Shown one piece after another: positions 1 through 9,571 of a stretch of 64,000 nucleotides of DNA. The stretch is from the NCBI RefSeq assembly GCF_003429565.1, contig NZ_QUAK01000027.1, forward strand, positions 1 to 64,000. The letters run 5' to 3'. The position numbers were made by a program, and so were the translations under genes. The notes beneath the pieces were generated by a model that ran no database searches, was not told where the DNA came from, and saw nothing but the letters and a program-made list of their open reading frames with translations. Numbering within the stretch: the stretch's first letter is position 1; every line of letters starts with the position of its first letter. This DNA is from Streptomyces triticagri (GTDB lineage: Bacteria; Actinomycetota; Actinomycetes; Streptomycetales; Streptomycetaceae).

Positions 1-2
1 CG

Positions 3-923
3 GACGACCGGCCGCGCAAGGCCGCGCGCCGCCGCCGGCTCGGCGCCGCCGGAGTGCTGATGACGCCGTTCTTCCTGCTGCTCACGGCGGTCTTCCTGAT
101 CCCCGTCGGCACGGCCGTCTGGCTCGGCTTCTTCAGCGACGACCAGCCGGGCCTCGGCTTCGGCCCCGAGCGCACCGTCTTCACCGGCCTGCGCAGCTAC
201 GCGGCCGTCCTCGGTGACCCGACCTTCGTCGGCGGACTCGCCACCGTGGGCCTCTATGTCCTGGTCTATCTGCCGCTCATGGTCATCGGCTCGCTCGCCC
301 TGGCCCTGCTGCTCGACTCCGGCGTCGTACGGCTGCGGGCCTGGGCCCAGATGGCGCTCTTCCTGCCGCACGCGGTGCCCGGCATCATCGCCGCCATCAT
401 CTGGCTGTACCTGTACACGCCCGGCCTCAGCCCGGTGATCGACCTGCTCGGCAAGGCCGACATCACCGTCGACTTCCTCGGCATCCACACCGTGCTGCCG
501 TCCATCGTGAACATCTCGCTGTGGAGCAACCTCGGCTACAACACGGTGGTCTTCTACGCGGCCCTGCAGGCGGTCCCACGCGAAGTCCTCGAAGCGGCCG
601 TGGTGGACGGCGCGGGCCCCGTGCGCACCGCGATCCGCGTCAAGGCGCCCCTGGTGCGCGCCTCCACCGTGATGGTCTCGATGTTCACCCTGATCTGGGC
701 CCTGCAGCTGTTCACCGAGCCGATGCTGATCAGCCAGGCCACCTCGGTGGTCAACTCCCGCTTCTCGCCCAGCATGTACATCTACGACGCCGCCTTCACC
801 CGCAACAACTACGGGCTCGCCGCAGCCGCCTCGGTGATCCTCCTGGCCATCACCATCGCGCTGTCCTACGGCGTGACCCGCTGGACCCGGCGGGCCGACA
901 ACGCGGAGGGGGAGACCCGATGA
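3..923 (+). CDS. Carbohydrate ABC transporter permease (MalF/UgpA type), 5' end outside window
   Basis: Inner-membrane subunit of a CUT1-type sugar importer. The protein has about six hydrophobic segments, and the EAA loop that contacts the ATPase is visible as EAAVVDGAG followed by RTAIRVKAPL. The frame is open to the left edge of the window and encodes an arginine-rich cytoplasmic stretch ending RRRRLGAAG just before the first membrane helix, so the true start probably lies upstream; the internal GTG/ATG near 54-60 would cut off that normal N-terminus. It overlaps the next permease by four bases (ATGA). A solute-binding protein gene would be expected just upstream. The substrate cannot be told from sequence. 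Confidence 0.9.
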   Translation, partial: DDRPRKAARRRRLGAAGVLMTPFFLLLTAVFLIPVGTAVWLGFFSDDQPGLGFGPERTVFTGLRSYAAVLGDPTFVGGLATVGLYVLVYLPLMVIGSLALALLLDSGVVRLRAWAQMALFLPHAVPGIIAAIIWLYLYTPGLSPVIDLLGKADITVDFLGIHTVLPSIVNISLWSNLGYNTVVFYAALQAVPREVLEAAVVDGAGPVRTAIRVKAPLVRASTVMVSMFTLIWALQLFTEPMLISQATSVVNSRFSPSMYIYDAAFTRNNYGLAAAASVILLAITIALSYGVTRWTRRADNAEGETR

Positions 924-1780
924 GCCGGCAGGCAACCGCACTGCGCCCGCGCACCATGGGCCGGATCACCGTCAACACCGTGGTGGGCATCTCGGTGCTC
1001 TACACCCTGCTGCCGGTGCTCTGGCTGGTGCTCGCCGCCGCCAAACAGCGCGACGCCCTCTCCGGAGGCGATCTGCTGTCCCTCGGCGACCTGTCCTTCT
1101 GGAGCAACCTCTCCGATCTCTTCGCCATGGACGGCGGGGTGTACACGGACTGGTACGTCAACAGCCTGCTGTACGCGGTGCTCGGCGCCGCCATCGGCTC
1201 GTTCGTCAGCGTGGCCTGCGGCTACGCCTTCGACAAGTACCACTTCCGGCACAAGGAGAAGCTGTTCGGCCTGGTCCTCGCGGCCGTGATGGTGCCGCAG
1301 ACGGTCCTCGCCCTGCCGCTGTATCTGCTGGCCTCGAGCACCGGCCTGGTGAACACCTTCTGGGCGGTGTTCGTCCCCGTCCTGTTCAACCCCTTCGGGG
1401 TCTACCTGGGCCGGATCTTCGCCCAGGGGTACGTACCCGACGAGGTCCTGGAGGCGGCCCGGGTGGACGGCACCGGCGAACTGGCCGCCTACTTCCGCGT
1501 GGCGCTGCGGATGCTCGGGCCCGGCCTGGTCACCGTCTTCCTCTTCCAGCTCACCACCATCTGGAACAACTTCTTCCTGCCCATGGTGATGCTCTCCGAC
1601 CAGCAGCTGTACCCGGTCAGCCTGGGCCTCTACAGCTGGAACAGCGCGGCGACCGTCTCGCCCGAGTACTACCCGGTGGTCATCATGGGATCCCTGCTCG
1701 CGGTCCTCCCGCTCATCCTCGCCTTCCTCCTGCTGCAGCGCTTCTGGCGCTCCGGGCTCACCGCCGGATCCGTGAAGTAG
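920..1780 (+). CDS. Carbohydrate ABC transporter permease (MalG/UgpE type)
   Basis: Second membrane subunit of the same CUT1 importer, 286 aa with about six membrane segments. The EAA loop reads EVLEAARVDGTGELAAYFRVAL, in the usual place about 90 residues from the C-terminus. The ATG at 920 overlaps the stop of the first permease (ATGA) and is preceded by GGAGG at 908-915, so the two are translationally coupled. No ATPase gene follows; as in most Streptomyces CUT1 systems, a shared MsiK-type ATPase elsewhere is likely (inference). The downstream hydroxyacid dehydrogenase and DUF2264 gene probably act on the imported compound. Confidence 0.93.
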   Translation: MSRQATALRPRTMGRITVNTVVGISVLYTLLPVLWLVLAAAKQRDALSGGDLLSLGDLSFWSNLSDLFAMDGGVYTDWYVNSLLYAVLGAAIGSFVSVACGYAFDKYHFRHKEKLFGLVLAAVMVPQTVLALPLYLLASSTGLVNTFWAVFVPVLFNPFGVYLGRIFAQGYVPDEVLEAARVDGTGELAAYFRVALRMLGPGLVTVFLFQLTTIWNNFFLPMVMLSDQQLYPVSLGLYSWNSAATVSPEYYPVVIMGSLLAVLPLILAFLLLQRFWRSGLTAGSVK

Positions 1781-1842
1781 CAGACGAAGCAGGCCGGTTG
1801 ACGGAGACCGGCCACCCTCAGCCCCCGCACAGAGAGACCCAG

Positions 1843-2871
1843 ATGTCCGCACCGAACACCCCCCGCCCCACCGGGCGTCCGCGCGCCGCCTTCGCCATGG
1901 CGGCGACGACCGCGCAGTCCGTGCTGCGCCCGTCCGTCCGTACCGCGTTCGGCGAGGTCTGCGAGCTCGCCCCCGAGGTGCTCGACGACTTCGGCACCGA
2001 GCACGCTCGTGCGGTGCTCGCCGACACCGAACTCCTCGTCACCGGCTGGGGCTGCCCGCCCCTCGACGCGGCCGTACTCGAAGTCGCGCCAAGGCTGCGC
2101 GCCGTCGCCCACACCGCGGGCACCGTGCGCGGCCATGTCACCGAAGCCTGCTGGGCACGCGGCATCGAGGTGTCATCGGCCGCCGCGGCGAACGCGCTGC
2201 CCGTCGCCGAATACACCGTCGCCATGATCCTGCTCGGCGGGAAGCAGGTCCTCGAATCGGCCCGCGAGTACCGGGCCACGCACCGCAGGGACATGCTGCG
2301 TACAGCACTCGACGTGGGCAACTACCGCCGCACGGTGGGCATCCTGTCCGCCTCGCTCATCGGCCGCCGGGTGATCGAACTGCTCCGCCCGTACGACTTC
2401 CAGGTGCTGCTGCACGACCCGTACGTGCCGGATGCCGAGGCGGCCGAGCTGGGCGTCGAACTCGTGGGCCTCGACGAGCTGTTCGCGGCGAGCGACATCG
2501 TCAGCGTGCACACCCCGCTGCTGCCGGCCACCCGGGGCCTGGTCGGCGCGGACCAGCTCGCCGCGCTGCGCACCGGGAGCCTGCTCATCAACACCTCCCG
2601 GGGCGCCGTGCTCGACCAGGACGCCCTCACCGCCGAGTTGGTCGCGGGCCGGCTGCGCGCGGTGCTGGACGTCACCGAGCCCGAGGTACTCCCGGACGGA
2701 CACCCCCTCTGGGACTGCCCGAACGCCCTGATCACCCCGCACCTCGCCGGCTCCCAGGGCAACGAACTGGACCGACTCGCCGACCTCGCCCTCGCCGAGG
2801 TGACCCGCTGGGCTGCGGGCGACGGATTCGCCCATCCCGTACGACCCGAGAGGCTGGCCTTTCTCGCATGA
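1843..2871 (+). CDS. D-isomer-specific 2-hydroxyacid dehydrogenase family protein
   Basis: NAD(P)-dependent dehydrogenase of the phosphoglycerate/glyoxylate reductase fold, 342 aa. The substrate-binding segment NTSRGAVLD with its catalytic Arg, the DVTEPE segment and the catalytic His in TPHLAGS are all present. The Rossmann motif is unusual: the expected GxGxxG is read as GILSASLIGRR near residue 165, so cofactor use may differ from the textbook enzymes. An upstream in-frame TTG at 1798 is possible, but the ATG at 1843 gives a normal N-terminus. The gene lies 62 bp after the permease and overlaps the DUF2264 gene by four bases, so it belongs to the sugar operon. Substrate unknown. Confidence 0.85.
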   Translation: MSAPNTPRPTGRPRAAFAMAATTAQSVLRPSVRTAFGEVCELAPEVLDDFGTEHARAVLADTELLVTGWGCPPLDAAVLEVAPRLRAVAHTAGTVRGHVTEACWARGIEVSSAAAANALPVAEYTVAMILLGGKQVLESAREYRATHRRDMLRTALDVGNYRRTVGILSASLIGRRVIELLRPYDFQVLLHDPYVPDAEAAELGVELVGLDELFAASDIVSVHTPLLPATRGLVGADQLAALRTGSLLINTSRGAVLDQDALTAELVAGRLRAVLDVTEPEVLPDGHPLWDCPNALITPHLAGSQGNELDRLADLALAEVTRWAAGDGFAHPVRPERLAFLA

Positions 2872-4856
2872 CGGAGCGTCCGACCCGACACCCGCTGTCC
2901 CCGCACCCCGTGCGGCTCCCTGCCGACGACCGCACCCTCAGCCCGTACACCGGATTCACCCGCCGGCACTGGGAGGCCGCCGCTGACGGACTCCTCGAGG
3001 CGGCCTGGCGCTGGGCGACCCCGGGCCGGGCCCTGCTCGACCTGCCCGGGCGGCCGTCCGCCTCCGGTGTGCGCTCGGACGGCCTGGAGGGGTACGCCCG
3101 CACCTTCCTCGCGGCCGGCTTCCGCGTCGCGGGCGCGGGCGGCTCCGATCCGCACGGCTGGCTCGAGCGGTACGCGGACGGCCTGGTGGCCGGCACCCGC
3201 ACCCCAGGCCGGGACGACACGGAGTCCTGGCCGCTGATCGGTGACCACACCCGGCAGTTGGGCCAGCCGATGGTCGAGTCCGCGTCGGTGGCGCTCGGCC
3301 TGCGGATGACGCGGCCCTGGCTGTGGGACCGTCTCGGCGAGGCGGAACAGGACCGCGCGGAGGAGTGGCTGCGCGGCGCACTACGGAACACCCCCGCGCC
3401 CAACAACTGGTACCTCTTCCCCTACACCGTCGCCGGCTTCCTCGAGTCCGTCGGCCGCGGCGACCAGGAGACCGAGCGCGCCAGGACCCGCGCGCTCGAA
3501 CTCCTGGAGGGCTGGTACCGCGGCGACGGCTGGTACGCGGACGGCGACGGCCGGGCCTTCGACCACTACAACGGGTGGGCGCTGCACCTGTATCCGGTGC
3601 TTGACGCGCACCTGGCCGCGGGTGAAGCGGGGGACGGGGCCGGGATCGCGGGTGCGGCCGCCGTCGGCGCGAGCGCGGCCACCGCCCGGCACCGGGACCG
3701 GCTGCGCCAACACCTGGACAGCTTCGGCCTGTTCTTTGGTGCGGACGGCGCGCCCCTGCACATGGGCCGCTCCCTCACCTACCGCTTCGCCGCCACCGCG
3801 GCCGTCGGGCTCGGCGCAGTCACCGGTGACACCCCGCTCCCGCCCGGCGTCTCCCGGCGCCTGATCAGCGGCGGCCTCCGGTACTTCCTGGACCGCGGCG
3901 CCCTCACCCCGGACGGCCTGCTGTCGCTCGGCTGGCACGGCCCGAACGACGCGGTACTGCAGAGCTACTCCGGACCGGCATCCCCGTACTGGGCGAGCAA
4001 GGGCTTCGTCTGCCTCCTCGCGGACGAACAGCATCCGCTGTGGACGGCCACCGAAGCGGCGGCCCCGGTCGAGCAGGCCGACCGGACCCTTGCCCTGCCT
4101 GCCCCCGGCCTCCTCCTCCAGACCACCCGCGCCGACGGGATCGTCCGGCTCCACAACCACGGCAGCGACCATGTCCGCCCGCACGAGGGCGAGTCGGCGA
4201 CGGACGACGACCCGCACTACGGCCGTCTCGCGTATTCGACGGTGACCGGACCGACCGCGCGGGCCAATACGGCGGACAACCACCTGGCCATCGTGGTCGA
4301 CGGCGCCCGCAGCGTACGCCGCAGGATCCACCCGCTCGGCGCCGGCCAGGGCAACGGCTGGGCCTGGGCCGCCTCCTGGCACACCCCGGTCCTGCCGGCG
4401 GGGGCGCCGACCGTGCCCGGACTCCGGGTGGAGAGCGTCACCTTCGCCCACGGCCCGTACGAGCTGCGGGTGCACCGGGTCGTCGGGGCGCCCGAGGGCT
4501 CGTCCGTGGAGGAGACCGGCTGGGCGACGGGGCCGTCCGGTCCGCCGTACGCGACGCTGTGTCCGCTGGCGGGGTGGGACGAGCCCGGCGGCGGTGGGCA
4601 CTTGGACCGCGTCCGGGCCCCGCAGGGCACCGCGTACACCCGCTGGGCCTTGCTCGACCGCCTCCGCGGCGAGGGCACCGGCCTCTATGCCTCCCTCACC
4701 ACCCTCACCGGCGAACCGACCGGCGACCTCACCTCCGTCGTCGCCGTCACCACCGAGCCGGCCGGCCCCGCTACCCTCCGCTTCCACTGGAAGACCACCT
4801 CCGCAACCACCGCGATCTCCTTCGACCCGCTCGAGGTCACCCACGTCGAGCCTTGA
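2868..4856 (+). CDS. DUF2264 domain-containing protein
   Basis: A 662-aa cytoplasmic protein with no signal peptide. Residues of about 20-380 look like the DUF2264 all-helical region (WDRLGEAEQDRAEEWL, NNWYLFPYTVAGFLESVG, DGWYADGDGRAFDHYNGWALHLYP), and the C-terminal part is beta-rich with GRLAYSTVTGPTARANTADNHL. This domain pairing resembles polysaccharide lyase and heparinase II/III-like architecture, but no catalytic role is established for the family. Its ATG overlaps the dehydrogenase stop (ATGA). Being last in an ABC-importer operon, it probably works on an imported oligosaccharide or uronic-acid derivative (inference). Confidence 0.88.
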   Translation: MTERPTRHPLSPHPVRLPADDRTLSPYTGFTRRHWEAAADGLLEAAWRWATPGRALLDLPGRPSASGVRSDGLEGYARTFLAAGFRVAGAGGSDPHGWLERYADGLVAGTRTPGRDDTESWPLIGDHTRQLGQPMVESASVALGLRMTRPWLWDRLGEAEQDRAEEWLRGALRNTPAPNNWYLFPYTVAGFLESVGRGDQETERARTRALELLEGWYRGDGWYADGDGRAFDHYNGWALHLYPVLDAHLAAGEAGDGAGIAGAAAVGASAATARHRDRLRQHLDSFGLFFGADGAPLHMGRSLTYRFAATAAVGLGAVTGDTPLPPGVSRRLISGGLRYFLDRGALTPDGLLSLGWHGPNDAVLQSYSGPASPYWASKGFVCLLADEQHPLWTATEAAAPVEQADRTLALPAPGLLLQTTRADGIVRLHNHGSDHVRPHEGESATDDDPHYGRLAYSTVTGPTARANTADNHLAIVVDGARSVRRRIHPLGAGQGNGWAWAASWHTPVLPAGAPTVPGLRVESVTFAHGPYELRVHRVVGAPEGSSVEETGWATGPSGPPYATLCPLAGWDEPGGGGHLDRVRAPQGTAYTRWALLDRLRGEGTGLYASLTTLTGEPTGDLTSVVAVTTEPAGPATLRFHWKTTSATTAISFDPLEVTHVEP

Positions 4857-5308
4857 GTCCCGCGGCTTCACGGCCAACTCGCAGCGACAGTCCGCCAGGA
4901 GGAAATGGGGCATCTCGGGAAGCTGCGTGGCGTGGTGAAATCATCTGGCGTCCCGGTGACGCAGCGGAGTGAGTCGTAACGCCTCGTGCTTGCCGGAGGG
5001 GTGACGAGCTCCGACCCGCGTTGTTGGTCTACGCCAAGTCTGCGTATGGGCAATGGAGTTGCAGAGGCCCGAACGTGCGCGGGCAGATTCCGATTGCTGT
5101 GCGCGAAGCCGCGTCTGCCACGGCTCGGCTTGGCCCCGCGCACTACAGCGGGCGCCCTGCCTGCCCCGTCGAATGCCGGGGCTGAAATTCGCCGCAACCG
5201 TCCGCGATCATCCGTGAACACCTGTGCGGTTGTGCGCGTTGCGTGATGAAGTGCGTGAGCCCAGTGACCGTGGGGGTCACTGGGATTTCGTATGTCCTGA
5301 GGAGGAGC
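4857..5308. other. Intergenic region between the sugar operon and the RHS gene
   Basis: About 450 bases with no convincing gene; short open frames here lack ribosome binding sites and resemble nothing I know. Its last 50 bases form the leader of the RHS gene and hold a perfect 10-bp inverted repeat. I could not identify a strong terminator for the upstream operon or a clear -35/-10 pair. Confidence 0.6.
5260..5284 (+). promoter_or_regulatory. Leader hairpin or operator upstream of the RHS gene
   Basis: Perfect inverted repeat: CCCAGTGACC (5260-5269) and GGTCACTGGG (5275-5284) around a 5-nt loop. It ends 16 bases before the GAGGAGG ribosome binding site at 5299-5305 of the RHS gene. It could be an RNA hairpin controlling translation or a protein-binding operator. 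The repeat is seen directly; the function is inference. Confidence 0.5.
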
Positions 5309-8300
5309 ATGTCTTCACGCACCACAGGAACAGGAACGGGAACACGGCTCAGACGCAGCCAGGTCACCGCCCGTCGCTCCGCGATCGCGGTTGTTGTCGC
5401 AGGTGCGCTGGCCGCCGGGGCGATACCGGCGGCCATGGCCGCACCGGGTGACCGGGACAAGCCGGTGTCGGCTTGGGGCAAGGACGGCGGCAAGGCGACG
5501 ATGCCGGCAGTGAAGGTCGGCAAGAACCAGGCGCCGAAGGCCGTGGCCGAGAAGAAGCCATCGGCTGAGGTGGCTGCCTGGCGGGCCGCGCAGAAGGAGC
5601 GGGCCGGGACGGCGACGGATCAGCGCAAACGTGCCGCGAAGGCCGTCGCCGCAGTCGTACCCAAGGGCCAGGGCGATGTGCCGTATCACCAGATCTCGGA
5701 TGTCCGGGTCACGGACTCTCTGGTGGCCCGGATCAACTACTCGACCGGCAATCTGATGCTGGCCGGCACCGACCTCCAGGTCGCCGGTGTCGGCCAGTCG
5801 CTGCAGCTGACGCGTACGTACAACTCCCTTGAGGCGCCGTGGGGGAAGGTGTCGCAGCGCTGGTGGCAGAACTACGAGCGCTATCTGCAGGTCGAAGACG
5901 ACCAGGTCGTCCTCTATGACGGGACAGCGGGTGCGGTCACCTTCACGAAGAAGACCGACGGCACATACACCACCGCCAAGGGCTACCGGCTCGATCTGAA
6001 GAAGACCGACAGCGGCGAGTTCACGGTCACCGAGCGCGGCTCGGGCACCAAGGACACCTATAGCGCATCGGGCACCCTGTTGAAGATCACGGACCGCAAC
6101 AAGGGCGAGATCAGCGTCGAGCAGCACGACGACGGCGACGAGCACACCGGGTTCAAGCTCACCGATCAGCGTTCGGGACGTTTCATCGATCTGACGAAGA
6201 CGGATGCGTCGCAGTGGCAGGCGAAGGACAACGCCGGCCGCACGGTGGTCTATGACCTGAACGAGGCCGGTGACCTGGTCAAAGTCGCCGATACGGAGGG
6301 CAAGGCGACCGAGTTCGGTTACGACGCCGACCGCCGCCTGACGAAGATCACCACCCCGGAGGGGCGGGTCACGGTCTTCACCTACGACGCCGACAACCGC
6401 GTCACGTCGATGAAGCGGGCCACCGACTTCGACGGCTCCGGCGAGACCGGCCCCACCTACACGTACGCCTACACGGCGGGTGAGGGGGACGCGGGGACGA
6501 CGAAGGTGTCCGACCCGGCGGGCAACACGACCACGTACGCGCACGAGGCGAACGGTGAGATCACCAAGGTCACCGATGCCCTCGGCAAGTCCCGCGAGCG
6601 CACCTACGACGCGAATCTCAACCTGGAGACGGCCGTTGACGCGATGGGCGTGGGAGGCGAACCGGGCAACGTCACGGCGTACGGTTGGGACGAGCGTTCA
6701 AATCCCACGTCCCTGAAGCTCCCGACCGGTGCGACCTCTTCGCTCACCGCGTACCAGACGATCGCCGGTGCCGACGTCCCCGGAAAGATCACTTCGGCGG
6801 ACGGTGTCGTGGTCGACTACACCTACGACTCCAAGGGCAACACCACCAAGGAAACCGTCGCCGGCACCCAGGGCGGCACCCGCACCTTCACCTACAACCC
6901 CGCGGATCCCACCTGCGGCGGCTTCGAGGGCCAGCGCTGCGAGGTGAAGGACGCCAACGGCCATGCCACCAAGTTCTCCTACGACTCCAAGGGGAACCTG
7001 ACCAAGGCCACCCCGCCCGGTCCCGTCGGTGAAACCACGTACACCTACGACGAGTTGGGCCGCGCCGAGACCGCCACCGACGGCCGCGGCATCAAGTCGG
7101 TGTTCGTGTACGACGACCGGGACCGCATCACCAAGGTCTCCACCACCAACACCACGGTCACCTACGCCTACGACGGCGACGGGAACCTCAAGCAGCGTTC
7201 CGACTCCACCGGCGTGACGAAGTACGACTTCGACCCGCTCTCCCGCGAGACGGTGCGCACCCTGCAGGACGGCTCCCAGACCGTCCTCGCCTACACCGCC
7301 GAGGGCAACGTCGAGTCCTACACCGACCCCTCCGGCCAGGTGAAGTACACCTACGACAAGGTCAACCGCCTCGTCTCGCTGACGGACGCGCAGGGCAAGA
7401 AGACCGGCTACGAGTACAACGCCAACGACGCCCGCACCAAGACCAGTTACCCCGGCGGCACCGTCGAGACGATCACGCGTGACAAGGCGAACCGGGCCGA
7501 GCGGATCAAGGCCACCTCCGCCAAGGGCACGCTGATCGACCTGGCCTACGACTACTCGTACACCAGCGGCGGGGCGAAGAAGGACGGCACCCAGATCCGC
7601 TCGGAGAACGACGCTGTCGAGGGCCTCAAGCGGGCGTACGAGTACGACTCGGCCGGGCGGTTGACGTTCACCAAGGAGACCGAGGGCTCGACCACCGCGA
7701 ACAGCTGGCTGTACTGCTACGACAAGGCCGGCAACCTCACCTCCCAGGGCATCAAGGCTGGCTGCCCGGGTGGCACCACGTACGACTACAACGACGCCTC
7801 CCAGATCACCGGCAAGAACGGGGAGACGGACGGCTGGTCCTACGACGAGACCGGCAACGAGACCGCCGGTGCTCCGACCCCGGAAACCGCCCGCACGGAC
7901 GCCACCTGGAGTGACCACTCCCAACTGACCGGCATCACTCAGGGCGGCACCGACTACAAGGCCCGCTACGGAAGCACGGACAACTCCGAGCGGATTCAGT
8001 TCGGTGACACCACGTTCCACCACGGCCCGGTCGGCCTGTCCTCACAGACCACCGGCGGCGTCGACATGGACTTCACCCGCGAACCGAACGGCAACCTCAA
8101 CTCGTTCCGCACGGAGACCCCGACGCGTTCCGAGGGCACGTACTACTACCTCACCGACGCCATCGGCAGCGTGAAGGCAGTCGTCGACGACCAGGGCGAG
8201 AAGGTCAACACGTACTACTACAGCCCCCGCGGCGTCACCGTCCCGACAGAGAAGGTCCCGCAGCCGAACCGCTTCGCCGGCGGCTACCAGGACCCCACCG

Positions 8301-8686
8301 GCCTCTACCACCTCTCCGCCCGCTACATGGACCCCCGCACGGGACGGTTCACCCAGCCCGACCCCAGCGGCCTGGAGGCCAACCCCTACCTCTACGCTTC
8401 CGGCGACCCCACCAACATCATTGACCCCAGCGGACTCTTCGGCTGGGGCGACGTGTACGGAGCAGTGCTAGGAACTGCCGTGGGTATCACAGTAGGCGTA
8501 GTAACCAGAAACCCGTGGGCCGGTGGCGCGGCTGGCGGCTGTGTGACAGGTGCTGTCAATGAGGCCTACCAGGAGAACTCCAAGCTGGAAATGCTCGGTT
8601 CGTGCGTACTTTACGGAGCATTTGGCACTCCCGCAGGTGGAGGCGCGGGGCAATTGTTGAAGAAGTTCGGACCCGGACGCAAGTAA
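5309..8686 (+). CDS. Secreted RHS/YD-repeat protein with variable C-terminal tip (candidate toxin)
   Basis: A 1125-aa protein. The ATG at 5309 is chosen because GAGGAGG sits just upstream and a signal peptide follows (RRSQVTARRS, then a hydrophobic run ending AAMAAPG); an upstream GTG at 5243 would bury the signal. Residues of about 140-330 match the DUF6531-like start of RHS proteins (GNLMLAGTDLQVAG, LTRTYNS). Many YD repeats follow (YDADRRLTKIT, YTYDKVNRLVSLTD). The RHS core ends with RFAGGYQDPTGLYHLSARY, FTQPDPSGL and YLYASGDPTNIIDPSGL. The last 82 or so residues are glycine-rich and hydrophobic, with no nuclease or deaminase motif visible. RHS proteins of this layout usually deliver a C-terminal toxin; the short tip may be a pore former, a remnant, or something else. 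Confidence 0.93.
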   Translation: MSSRTTGTGTGTRLRRSQVTARRSAIAVVVAGALAAGAIPAAMAAPGDRDKPVSAWGKDGGKATMPAVKVGKNQAPKAVAEKKPSAEVAAWRAAQKERAGTATDQRKRAAKAVAAVVPKGQGDVPYHQISDVRVTDSLVARINYSTGNLMLAGTDLQVAGVGQSLQLTRTYNSLEAPWGKVSQRWWQNYERYLQVEDDQVVLYDGTAGAVTFTKKTDGTYTTAKGYRLDLKKTDSGEFTVTERGSGTKDTYSASGTLLKITDRNKGEISVEQHDDGDEHTGFKLTDQRSGRFIDLTKTDASQWQAKDNAGRTVVYDLNEAGDLVKVADTEGKATEFGYDADRRLTKITTPEGRVTVFTYDADNRVTSMKRATDFDGSGETGPTYTYAYTAGEGDAGTTKVSDPAGNTTTYAHEANGEITKVTDALGKSRERTYDANLNLETAVDAMGVGGEPGNVTAYGWDERSNPTSLKLPTGATSSLTAYQTIAGADVPGKITSADGVVVDYTYDSKGNTTKETVAGTQGGTRTFTYNPADPTCGGFEGQRCEVKDANGHATKFSYDSKGNLTKATPPGPVGETTYTYDELGRAETATDGRGIKSVFVYDDRDRITKVSTTNTTVTYAYDGDGNLKQRSDSTGVTKYDFDPLSRETVRTLQDGSQTVLAYTAEGNVESYTDPSGQVKYTYDKVNRLVSLTDAQGKKTGYEYNANDARTKTSYPGGTVETITRDKANRAERIKATSAKGTLIDLAYDYSYTSGGAKKDGTQIRSENDAVEGLKRAYEYDSAGRLTFTKETEGSTTANSWLYCYDKAGNLTSQGIKAGCPGGTTYDYNDASQITGKNGETDGWSYDETGNETAGAPTPETARTDATWSDHSQLTGITQGGTDYKARYGSTDNSERIQFGDTTFHHGPVGLSSQTTGGVDMDFTREPNGNLNSFRTETPTRSEGTYYYLTDAIGSVKAVVDDQGEKVNTYYYSPRGVTVPTEKVPQPNRFAGGYQDPTGLYHLSARYMDPRTGRFTQPDPSGLEANPYLYASGDPTNIIDPSGLFGWGDVYGAVLGTAVGITVGVVTRNPWAGGAAGGCVTGAVNEAYQENSKLEMLGSCVLYGAFGTPAGGGAGQLLKKFGPGRK

Positions 8687-8700
8687 TTGATCTGTTGGGG

Positions 8701-8745
8701 ATCCGGGGTGTTCAGCAGGCGGTGACGCCACCGAACACCCCGGAT
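8701..8745 (+). terminator. Intrinsic-type terminator after the RHS gene
   Basis: Perfect 13-bp inverted repeat, ATCCGGGGTGTTC (8701-8713) and GAACACCCCGGAT (8733-8745), 15 bases after the RHS stop. The loop can itself fold (GGCG/CGCC). There is no U-tract, as is common in high-GC actinobacteria. Confidence 0.75.
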
Positions 8746-8869
8746 TTCCGGTATGGGCGGCAAGGCTCAGCATTATTAGATAAATTGATCTTTGGGGTGC
8801 ATCGAATGAGCGGATGCTCCTTCGGTTCCGCATTCAAGATTGGCTGCTAAAGTGATCGGACAGGTATCC

Positions 8870-9409
8870 ATGGATGAAAATTCGAGGATTCGTCGCTCCG
8901 TACGCCGTGGACTCTTCGCGCGATCTATTCTGTTCGCCTGGGCTCTCGCTGGGTTCCCCCTTGCCCTGCTCGGCATTCAAACTCTACTGCGAATCGAAAC
9001 TGCAACAGACCCCGTGTTCTTCGGTGTATGGGTGGGGAGTGCATGGGTTGTCTATTTCAGCGGGCAATCTTGGAAGGATAGGAAACGAGTTCAGAGTCTG
9101 ATCCAATCTAATGAAACGCTCCAAGCGGTGCTGCCAGTAGTGATGCCTGGTGCTACAAGAATTCAGCGCATGGCAAGTGGCTGCTTCATCGTGCTCACTG
9201 ACCGAAAAGCTCGAGCGGTCACCTATAGTCGAATTCTTGACGTCCCTATCCGTTTCTGGGCGACTGTCGACCGGAGTGAATGTTCGGTCGTTTCGCAACC
9301 GGAAGGAGGAACTGTCTACTTCAGGTCCGAAGGGCTTGAGAGCACGTTTCGTGTGTCAGCGAGAAGGTGGCAACAAATTCAAGATTTTCTGGCCGAGCTG
9401 GGCAGGTAG
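8870..9409 (+). CDS. Membrane protein with cytoplasmic PH-like domain; possible RHS immunity protein
   Basis: About 179 aa from the ATG at 8870; a GTG at 8852 or TTG at 8840 are alternative starts, and no site has a strong ribosome binding site. Two N-terminal hydrophobic segments (SILFAWALAGFPLALLGIQTLL and FFGVWVGSAWVVYFSG) precede a soluble beta-rich region (GCFIVLTDRKARAVTYSRI, GGTVYFRSEGLESTFRVSARRW) ending in a helix, which resembles a bacterial PH domain. It follows the RHS gene on the same strand after a terminator, where an immunity gene would be expected, and the DNA looks less GC-rich than its surroundings. A membrane immunity protein would suit a membrane-acting toxin tip. The function is inference. 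Confidence 0.62.
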   Translation: MDENSRIRRSVRRGLFARSILFAWALAGFPLALLGIQTLLRIETATDPVFFGVWVGSAWVVYFSGQSWKDRKRVQSLIQSNETLQAVLPVVMPGATRIQRMASGCFIVLTDRKARAVTYSRILDVPIRFWATVDRSECSVVSQPEGGTVYFRSEGLESTFRVSARRWQQIQDFLAELGR

Positions 9410-9571
9410 AATCCTGGCCCAGTCGGTGCCTATTTGGGTGCAATAGGCAGCATAGATTTCACCATCAGTGGAAATTACGGCGAAGTTGGCGCGAACTGGT
9501 TCTCGTTGTGGATGGCCAGTGTTGGGGCACGCAACGACTCGATCCTTTTTCCCTGACCTCCGGAGGTCACT

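Noticed and set aside
866..1852. Long minus-strand open frame antisense to the MalG-type permease
   Set aside because: Rich in E, G, R, Q and H with no domain, the usual shadow of a GC-rich gene; the plus strand encodes a clear permease.
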